DNA from: DASWJZ01 sp963814905 | GTDB lineage: Bacteria; Pseudomonadota; Alphaproteobacteria; Rhizobiales; Afifellaceae | Length of the DNA stretch: 64,000 nt | Assembly (NCBI GenBank): GCA_963814905.1 | Contig: CAWFEM010000003.1 | Span: 62,001 to 126,000 of the forward strand | Direction: 5' to 3' | Part shown: positions 58,426 to 64,000 of the stretch, piece after piece | Layout of the letters: each line of letters opens with the position of its first letter | Numbering within the stretch: the first letter of the stretch is position 1 | Position numbers and translations under genes: made by a program | Notes under the pieces: model-generated | Databases searched by the model: none | Seen by the model: only the letters and a program-made list of their open reading frames with translations | Told to the model about the DNA's origin: nothing

Positions 58426-58935
58426 ATGGCTGAACCAAGCGGAAATGGCGGACAGCCTGGGGCCGCTCCCACTCAGGACCAGGCGCAGCCGGCCGGCATC
58501 CATGTGCTCGGCCAGTATGTGAAGGACATATCGTTCGAGAACCCAGGGGCGCCCAACACCCTGCGGGCGTCGGACAAGGTTCCCAACCTCGACGTCCAGG
58601 TGAACGCCAACGCCAAGCCGCAAACGCAGACCGATTTCGAGGTCGAGCTCAAGCTCGAAGCCAAAGCCGTGCGCGGCGACGAGACATTGTTTATCGCCGA
58701 GGTCACCTATTGCGGCATCTTCCAGATCCGCAACGTTCCGCAGGAGCACCTGCATCCGCTGCTCCTGATCGAGTGCCCACGGCTGCTCTTTCCTTTCGCG
58801 CGGCAGATCATCGCCGACGCGACGCGGCAGGGCGGCTTCCCTCCGCTCATGATCGATCCGGTGGATTTCGCCGCCCTCTATCGGCAGCGCGTGGCGCAGG
58901 CCGCGCAACAGCGCGCCGCGGCGGAGCCGAACTGA
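58426..58935 (+). CDS. secB: protein-export chaperone SecB
   Basis: Keeps preproteins unfolded and delivers them to SecA. It is 169 residues, longer than E. coli SecB because of a Gly/Gln-rich N-terminus. HVLGQYVKDISFENPGAPNT is the family start; FEVELKLEAKAVRGDETLFI, ECPRLLFPFARQIIADATRQ and GFPPLMIDPVDFAALYRQRV follow. It lies convergent to dnaQ. The fxsA-secB-dnaQ order is typical near the origin in Hyphomicrobiales. Confidence 0.97.
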   Translation: MAEPSGNGGQPGAAPTQDQAQPAGIHVLGQYVKDISFENPGAPNTLRASDKVPNLDVQVNANAKPQTQTDFEVELKLEAKAVRGDETLFIAEVTYCGIFQIRNVPQEHLHPLLLIECPRLLFPFARQIIADATRQGGFPPLMIDPVDFAALYRQRVAQAAQQRAAAEPN

Positions 58936-58962
58936 TCTTGGCCTGACCCGTCGGTCGTTTTC

Positions 58963-59679
58963 TCAGGCGGCCTCGCCGGCCGTCCGCTCCTCAGCGATAT
59001 AGCGGTTCCATAACGGCTCGGCGCCGAGGCCGGCGATGAAACGCGCGTGCGCCTCTTCATCCTCCGCGGTGATGCGGGAGCGGAGAGGATGCGGGCGCGC
59101 CGCCAGGGTGCGCGCCAATGTCAGCATCGCGCCATCGTGACGGATCGTACCAAGCGCCAGCGTCGCCTGCCGGCCGCCGAGCAATTCCAGATAGACTTCC
59201 GCCAGGATCTCCGCGTCGAGCAGCGCGCCGTGCAGCGTGCGCGCGCTGTTGTCGATTCCGTAGCGGGAGCAGAGCGCATCGAGGCTGTTCGGCCCGTTCG
59301 GATGGCGACGGCGCGCGAGAACCAGCGTGTCGACGAAGCGGTGCTCCTCGAAGGCAGAACGTCCGCAACGATCGAGCTCCATGTTGATGAAGCCGCGGTC
59401 GAAGCCGGCATTGTGCGCGACAAGCTGGCTGTCGCCCACGAAATCATGAAAGGCGTCGACGATGGCCTCGAACGGCGGCTGACCGCTCAGGAACGCGTCG
59501 GTCAGGCCGTGCACCGCCACCGCGCCCTCCGACACGGCGCGGCGCGGATTGACGTAGCGATGGAACGTCCGCCCGGTCGGAATGTGGTTCAGAAGCTCCA
59601 CGCAGCCGATCTCGATCAGCCGGTCGCCGTTCTGGTGATCGAGACCGGTGGTCTCCGTGTCGAACACGATCTCCCGCAT
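58963..59679 (-). CDS. dnaQ: DNA polymerase III epsilon subunit (proofreading exonuclease)
   Basis: 238 residues. DEDD exonuclease: ExoI EIVFDTETTGLDHQNGDRLI, ExoII LVAHNAGFDRGFINMELDR, ExoIII LHGALLDAEILAEVYLEL with the catalytic His upstream of the Asp. The C-terminus contacts the polymerase alpha subunit. It is downstream of coaE on the same strand. Confidence 0.96.
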   Translation of the reverse strand: MREIVFDTETTGLDHQNGDRLIEIGCVELLNHIPTGRTFHRYVNPRRAVSEGAVAVHGLTDAFLSGQPPFEAIVDAFHDFVGDSQLVAHNAGFDRGFINMELDRCGRSAFEEHRFVDTLVLARRRHPNGPNSLDALCSRYGIDNSARTLHGALLDAEILAEVYLELLGGRQATLALGTIRHDGAMLTLARTLAARPHPLRSRITAEDEEAHARFIAGLGAEPLWNRYIAEERTAGEAA

Positions 59680-59791
59680 GGCATCTGTTTACGTTCCGTT
59701 CGCCCCGCTTGGCAAGGTTGCCGCCGCGCCTGCGCGATTGTTCCCCAGCAGATTTTGACCAGTGGAATCGGCGGCCGGTCTTCCGGAGGCC

Positions 59792-60379
59792 TCAGATCGT
59801 GAAGGCGAGCGCCGCGAGGATCGCGGCGACCGCGCGGCGGGCGGGCTCCATCCCCTTGCCGGAATCGACGAGGAAATGCGCACGCCGGCGTTTCTCCATA
59901 TCGGAAACCTGGCGCGCAAGCAGTGTGTCGAGCTTCGCCGCATCCATCCCCGGCCGCGCAAGCACCCGTTCACGCTGGATCTCCGGCGCTGCGGTGACGA
60001 CGACGATCGCGTCGACGCGATCCGTCGCGCCGGTCTCGAAAAGCAGCGGGATGTCGAGCACGACGAGGCGGCACGCCTCCGCCTTCCTCCTCGCAAGGAA
60101 CGCCAGCTCGCTCTCGCGCACCAGCGGATGCACGATCGCCTCCAGCCGTGCGAGCGCATCCGGATCGCCCACGACTTTCGCCGCGAGACGCGCGCGGTCG
60201 ACGACGCCGTCGACGGCGACGCCCGGAAACGCGGCTTCGACGGGCGCCACCGCGGCCCCGCGATAGAGCCGGTGAACGGCCGCGTCCGCGTCGTGTACGG
60301 GAACGCCCTCTGCCGCGAACATCGCCGCGGTCGTGCTCTTGCCCATGCCGATTGAGCCGGTCAGGCCGAGGATGCGCAT
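59792..60379 (-). CDS. coaE: dephospho-CoA kinase
   Basis: Last step of coenzyme A synthesis. It is 195 residues from the ATG at 60379. Walker A is MRILGLTGSIGMGKSTTAAM; VPVHDADAAVHRLY, VVLDIPLLFETG and VLARPGMDAAKLDTLLARQV are family motifs. The longer open frame to 60460 overlaps aroE. It lies 4 bases after aroE. Confidence 0.95.
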   Translation of the reverse strand: MRILGLTGSIGMGKSTTAAMFAAEGVPVHDADAAVHRLYRGAAVAPVEAAFPGVAVDGVVDRARLAAKVVGDPDALARLEAIVHPLVRESELAFLARRKAEACRLVVLDIPLLFETGATDRVDAIVVVTAAPEIQRERVLARPGMDAAKLDTLLARQVSDMEKRRRAHFLVDSGKGMEPARRAVAAILAALAFTI

Positions 60380-60383
60380 CGCT

Positions 60384-61214
60384 CTATCCGCCGATATCCG
60401 CGACGACGAGCGCACGAAGCTCCGCATCGACCTCAGGCCGCACGCCGAACCAGCGTTCAAAGCCCGGCACCGCCTGGTGAAGCAGCATGCCGAGACCGTC
60501 GACGATCTTCAGCCCGCGCGCTTCCGCACCGGCAAGAAAAGGCGTGACGCGCGGCACATAGACGAGATCGGTCGCGATCGCGCCGACCTTCGCCGCATCC
60601 CATGGAACGTCGAGCCCTTCGCCTTCGTGCAAACCCGCCGCGGTCGCATTGACGATCAGGTCGGCGTCGGCGAGCGCCGTCTCCAGGCGATCGAGGCCGT
60701 CCGGCTCGATCGGCTTGCCGAAATGTCGCGCCAGCGCCTCGGCGCGCGCGACTGTCCGGTTCAAAAGCGCGATCCTTTCGAAGCCGGCTTCGATCAGAGC
60801 GTAGAGGACGGCGCGCGAAGCGCCGCCGGCGCCGATGACAAGCGCGCGCGCACCTGTCCGCCAGCCGGGCGCGCCTTCGTCGAGATTGGCGACGAAGCCA
60901 TACGTATCCGTGTTGTCCGCGTGGAGCCGCCCGTTCTCAAGCCAGAGCGTATTCGCCGCTTCAAGCTTCGTGGCGACCTCGGTCGCCTCAGTGGCCGCGC
61001 TAAACGCCGCTTCCTTGTGCGGGACCGTGACGTTGCCGCCGATATAGTTCCGCCTCCCGAAATCACCGAGGAAGGCGTCGATCGCTTCCGGCGGCACGGC
61101 CTCGGCGACGTAGTCGCCGTCGATTCTGTGGCGCCGCAGCCAATGTCGATGGATCAGCGGCGAGCGCGAATGCGCGATCGGCCAGCCGACGATGAAGGCC
61201 TTACGGCCGCTCAT
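60384..61214 (-). CDS. aroE: shikimate dehydrogenase
   Basis: Reduces 3-dehydroshikimate with NADPH. It is 276 residues. AFIVGWPIAHSRSPLIHRHW is the substrate-binding start; GGNVTVPHKEAAF holds the catalytic Lys; LVIGAGGASRAVLYALIEAG binds NADP. Its start overlaps the maf stop by four bases. Confidence 0.95.
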   Translation of the reverse strand: MSGRKAFIVGWPIAHSRSPLIHRHWLRRHRIDGDYVAEAVPPEAIDAFLGDFGRRNYIGGNVTVPHKEAAFSAATEATEVATKLEAANTLWLENGRLHADNTDTYGFVANLDEGAPGWRTGARALVIGAGGASRAVLYALIEAGFERIALLNRTVARAEALARHFGKPIEPDGLDRLETALADADLIVNATAAGLHEGEGLDVPWDAAKVGAIATDLVYVPRVTPFLAGAEARGLKIVDGLGMLLHQAVPGFERWFGVRPEVDAELRALVVADIGG

Positions 61215-61801
61215 TCCACGATCCCCTCGCCGCGGAGAAACGCGAGCAGAGGAAGAAGCGGCAGACCGAGGATCGCAAAATAGTCGCCGTCGATCCTGTC
61301 GAAGAGCTGGATGCCGCGGCCTTCGATCTGATAGGCGCCGACGCTCGTCAGCGCCTCTGGCCCCGCAGCCGCGAGATAACGGCCGACAAAGGCCGGCTCG
61401 AGCTTCCGCATTGTGAGATGCGCCGTCTCGACATGCTGCCAGACGATCGCCTCGCCGCGCGCACAGGCGACGGCCGTATGGAGCGAATGCGTCTGGCCTG
61501 AAAGCTTCAGAAGCTGGCGCCGCGCCGCTTCCATGTCGGTGGGCTTCGACATGCGCTCGTCCTCAAAGGCGAGCACCTGGTCGGCACCGATCACGAGGTC
61601 GCCCGGCCTTCTTTCGCCGACGCTTGCCGCCTTCGCCATTGCAAGGGTCAGCGCGATATCCTCCGGCGGTGCGCCGGATTCAGCGAGGGGCTGCTCGGCG
61701 GCGCGCTCGTCGATTTCCGCCGGCACGACGTCGAAATCGAGCCCGGCATTCTTCAGGAGCGCACGGCGCGCCGGACTGGCGGAGGCAAGAACCAGGGTCA
61801 T
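61211..61801 (-). CDS. maf: Maf-like nucleoside triphosphate pyrophosphatase
   Basis: 196 residues. Maf proteins hydrolyse dTTP/UTP or m7GTP and similar nucleotides. LVLASASPARRALLKNAGLD is the nucleotide-binding start; IDERAAEQPLAESGAPPEDI, LVIGADQVLAFEDERMSKP and YQIEGRGIQLFDRIDGDYFA follow. Both ends overlap neighbours by four bases (regulator gene upstream, aroE downstream), so this is one tightly coupled operon. Confidence 0.93.
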   Translation of the reverse strand: MTLVLASASPARRALLKNAGLDFDVVPAEIDERAAEQPLAESGAPPEDIALTLAMAKAASVGERRPGDLVIGADQVLAFEDERMSKPTDMEAARRQLLKLSGQTHSLHTAVACARGEAIVWQHVETAHLTMRKLEPAFVGRYLAAAGPEALTSVGAYQIEGRGIQLFDRIDGDYFAILGLPLLPLLAFLRGEGIVE

Positions 61802-62622
61802 GACGGTTTCCGCGCCGCAAGCAGCGCAATCACCGCCGCGGCCGTCTCTTCGATGGAACGTCGCGTCACGTCGATCACCGGCCAGCCCTGCCGTGCACAG
61901 AGCTTGCGGCTCCAGACGAGCTCCTCGGTCACGAGGTTGCGGTCGACATAGGAGTCCGTCAACTCGTCCGACTTCATCGCAAGCACGCGGTGCTGACGAA
62001 TCTGCACGATGCGGTCCGGGCTCGCGATCAGGCCGACGATGAGCGGCTTGTGCGTGGTCGTCAGCGCCACCGGAACCGGCGCACCGTGGACGAGAGGAAT
62101 ATTGGCGGTCTTGATGCCGCGATTGGCGAGATAGATGGAGGTCGGCGTCTTCGAGGTGCGGCTGACGCCGACGAGCACGACGTCCGCCTCGTCGATTGCC
62201 TCGAAATGCTGGCCATCATCGTGCGCCAGCGTGAAGTTCAAAGCGTCGATGCGACGGAAATATTCCGCATCGAGAGCATGCTGCGCGCCGACTCGTCCGG
62301 CGGAGCGCGTGCCGAGATGCGCCTGCAGGGCCGTCATCACCGGATCGAGAACGGAGACGCAGGGAACACCGAGATTGCGGCAGCCGCTTTCGATGAGCTC
62401 TGAAAGGTTGGCGTCGACCAGCGTGTAAAGAACGATGCCCGGCGTCTGCTCGATCTCGCTCAGCGACTGCTCGACCAGGGCCGGCGTGCGTACCAGCGAA
62501 TGAATGTGCTCGATCGCGTGCGTGTGCTTGTACTGCGCCGCCGCTGCGCGCGCGACCGCGATCAGGGTCTCGCCGGTCGCGTCGGAGACAAGATGGAGAT
62601 GGAAGTATCGCGGTGTGGGCAC
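61798..62622 (-). CDS. pyruvate,phosphate dikinase / PEP synthase regulatory protein
   Basis: DUF299-type bifunctional kinase and pyrophosphorylase that inactivates and reactivates PPDK or PEP synthase. It is 274 residues. RYFHLHLVSDATGETLIAVA opens the protein and the P-loop-like VLVGVSRTSKTPTSIYLANR is present. PLIVGLIASPDRIVQIRQHR lies further on. This gene and hemE flank the chromosomal origin in Caulobacter and Rickettsia. It heads the regulator-maf-aroE-coaE-dnaQ run, transcribed away from the origin-like gap. Confidence 0.93.
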   Translation of the reverse strand: MPTPRYFHLHLVSDATGETLIAVARAAAAQYKHTHAIEHIHSLVRTPALVEQSLSEIEQTPGIVLYTLVDANLSELIESGCRNLGVPCVSVLDPVMTALQAHLGTRSAGRVGAQHALDAEYFRRIDALNFTLAHDDGQHFEAIDEADVVLVGVSRTSKTPTSIYLANRGIKTANIPLVHGAPVPVALTTTHKPLIVGLIASPDRIVQIRQHRVLAMKSDELTDSYVDRNLVTEELVWSRKLCARQGWPVIDVTRRSIEETAAAVIALLAARKPS

Positions 62623-62921
62623 GCGGCTCTGATCCTGTGGAGGAAACCGGCTTCCCCCTCTCCTACCCGGAAGTCGGACCCTGGCGATACTGAATCGCCA
62701 AAAAGCTTCAACAATCCGGACAAGCTGGAGAACCGGATACAGACTTCATGGCTTGTGCGGAACGCTGAAGAAATCCACAGGAAAACCATGGATCGTCATC
62801 CAGTTCGCGGTCAGGGTTTCGACGTTTGCCCTAGGGATATGGAGCGTCCGCGGCTCGCCTCCACAGAATCCCCAAAACACGTTCAACCGTCCTCAACAGC
62901 CACGCGCCGATGGGGATGGAT

Positions 62922-62930
62922 TGTGGAGAA
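62922..62930 (-). promoter_or_regulatory. best DnaA-box candidate
   Basis: On the minus strand TTCTCCACA differs at one position from TTATCCACA. Confidence 0.5.
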
Positions 62931-62975
62931 CCCACAATCCTTCTAATTCAGTCCCTAACAGTAATAGAACCAGCG

Positions 62976-62990
62976 TTAAGACTCTCTTAA
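62976..62990. promoter_or_regulatory. CtrA binding site in the origin / hemE upstream region
   Basis: TTAAGACTCTCTTAA matches TTAA-N7-TTAA exactly. The spacer contains GACTC, a CcrM (GANTC) methylation site. It lies 16 bases before the hemE start, so it could regulate both origin firing and hemE transcription. Confidence 0.75.
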
Positions 62991-63006
62991 GGAAGATTGC
63001 TGCCGC

Positions 63007-64000
63007 GTGAGCGAACGCTCAAAACTCTCCCGGGTCCTCGCCGGCGAAGCACTCGATCCGCCGCCGATCTGGATCATGCGGCAGGCCGGTCGCTATCTTC
63101 CCGAATATCGGGAAACGCGGAAGAAAGCGGGCTCGTTCCTCGATCTCTGTTTCAAGCCGGAGCTTGCCGCGGAGGTCACGCTGCAGCCGGTGCAGCGGTT
63201 CGATTTCGATGCCGCGATCCTTTTCTCAGACATCCTCGTCGTGCCGCATGCACTTGGACAGAAAGTACGCTTCGAGGATGGAGTGGGACCGATTCTTGAG
63301 CCTGTGCCCGTCGATCTGAAAGCGCTCGATCTGAAACGGGCTGCGGAGATGCTCCAGCCGATCTTTGAGACGGTTCGACTGACGCGGGCTGCCCTCCCGC
63401 CGGAAAAGGCACTGATCGGATTTTGCGGCGCACCCTGGACGGTCGCGACCTATATGATCACCGGACGAGGCTCGGCCGATCATCTGGCGGCGCGTCGCTT
63501 TGCGCTGGAAGAGCGAGTGAAGTTCCAGGCTCTGATCGACATCCTGGTTGAAGCGTCCGTCGACTACCTGGTTGGGCAGATCGATGCCGGCGCCGACGTC
63601 GTGAAGATATTCGACAGCTGGGCGGGTGTGCTGGACACCGAAGAATTTGTGCGCTGGTCGGTGATGCCGATCCGCGCGATTGTGGAGCGGGTCAAGGCAT
63701 TGCGGCCGAATGTGCCGGTGATCGGGTTTCCACGCGGTGCCGGTGCGCGGCTTGGGGCGTTTGTGCGCGAGACGGGCGTCGACGGTGCCGCGGTCGACTG
63801 GACGCTGCCAATGTCCGATGCATGTCGGCTTGTCCCCGAATCGACAGCGCTGCAAGGCAATCTCGATCCGCTTCGTCTCGTCGTCGGCGGGTCGGTGCTC
63901 GATGAAGGGATCGACCAGATTCTCGCGGCGATGCGAGGCCGGCCGCACATCTTCAATCTCGGGCACGGCGTGACACCGGATACGCCGGTGGAGAACGTCG
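63007..64000 (+). CDS. hemE: uroporphyrinogen decarboxylase, 3' partial
   Basis: Decarboxylates uroporphyrinogen III to coproporphyrinogen III in haem synthesis. The frame from the GTG at 63007 stays open to the window end (331 codons seen), so the C-terminus is missing. WIMRQAGRYLPEYRETRKKA is the family's N-terminal signature; FDAAILFSDILVVPHALG holds the catalytic-type Asp. GFCGAPWTVATYMITGRGSA and KIFDSWAGVL follow, and FNLGHGVTPDTP is at the end. AAGGA lies about 13 bases before the GTG. It is missed by callers that need a stop codon inside the window. Confidence 0.93.
   Translation, partial: MSERSKLSRVLAGEALDPPPIWIMRQAGRYLPEYRETRKKAGSFLDLCFKPELAAEVTLQPVQRFDFDAAILFSDILVVPHALGQKVRFEDGVGPILEPVPVDLKALDLKRAAEMLQPIFETVRLTRAALPPEKALIGFCGAPWTVATYMITGRGSADHLAARRFALEERVKFQALIDILVEASVDYLVGQIDAGADVVKIFDSWAGVLDTEEFVRWSVMPIRAIVERVKALRPNVPVIGFPRGAGARLGAFVRETGVDGAAVDWTLPMSDACRLVPESTALQGNLDPLRLVVGGSVLDEGIDQILAAMRGRPHIFNLGHGVTPDTPVENV

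Larger units (their letters stand above)
62623..63006. other. probable chromosomal replication origin (oriC)
   Basis: 384 bases without a gene between the PEP-regulator gene and hemE, whose transcription runs outward on both sides. It has four TCCACA cores resembling DnaA boxes: 62636-62644 (minus), 62771-62779, 62857-62865 and 62922-62930 (minus, TTCTCCACA, one mismatch to TTATCCACA). Three GANTC sites lie at 62692, 62866 and 62980. A perfect CtrA site lies at 62976-62990. The gene context matches the Caulobacter and Rickettsia origin. GC skew and replication data would settle it. Confidence 0.75.

Overview
The window is a 64 kb, GC-rich stretch of bacterial chromosome. It most likely comes from an alphaproteobacterium of the order Hyphomicrobiales (Rhizobiales); no genus can be named from sequence alone. 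Evidence for this: a TsaE-AmgK fusion, a DivL-type kinase with Tyr in place of the phospho-His, a tRNA-His lacking G-1 and carrying U72/A73, an Irr-type iron box, an alphaproteobacterial RpoH promoter, a pmtA-dnaJ-dnaK neighbourhood, and a hemE / PEP-regulator gene pair flanking a probable replication origin.

Layout. 1-6.7 kb: end of a polyamine-type ABC permease pair, an AsmA protein, acetoacetyl-CoA synthetase, CutC and a secreted SnoaL-like protein. 6.7-10.3 kb: a ferric-iron ABC transporter (permease plus binding protein, no ATPase) behind a promoter with an Irr box, a small cytochrome c and tRNA-His. 10.4-20.6 kb: infC with an AUU start, a glycosyltransferase, an alpha/beta hydrolase, a 35-residue membrane peptide, and trpF-trpB, trpA, accD, folC, with a 5'-nucleotidase gene between trpB and trpA. 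20.6-32.4 kb: a minus-strand run in transcription order divL, tsaE-amgK, murU, addB, addA, trxA. 32.7-39.3 kb: ahcY with a SahR-like operator, a sugar dehydrogenase, pmtA, dnaJ, dnaK. 39.3-46.8 kb: alkB, lepB, pyrE, a VOC protein, grpE, hrcA, rph, rdgB, hemW and a PepSY-like protein. 47.3-54.2 kb: infA, cspA, an LpoA-like lipoprotein, rsmI, yraN, gshB, a HicAB pair and comM. 54.3-64 kb: an acyltransferase, Smr, MltA, Tim44-like, fxsA, secB, dnaQ, coaE, aroE, maf, the PEP synthase/PPDK regulator, a 384-bp gap that looks like oriC, and hemE running off the end.

The content is mostly housekeeping. The striking parts are regulatory: the origin-like gap has a perfect CtrA site TTAA-N7-TTAA with a GANTC methylation site in its spacer, and the same window carries DivL, which acts upstream of CtrA in relatives. 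Iron uptake, SAH recycling and DnaK each have a recognisable operator or promoter.

Six otherwise intact genes (aacS, the SnoaL-like gene, addA, addB, ahcY, comM) each carry one frameshift of 1-2 bases. ahcY and the addAB pair are usually kept intact, and one break lies in a six-G run, so sequencing or assembly error is more likely than gene decay. No prophage, transposase, integrase or CRISPR array was seen. I did not find a clearly new multi-gene system.
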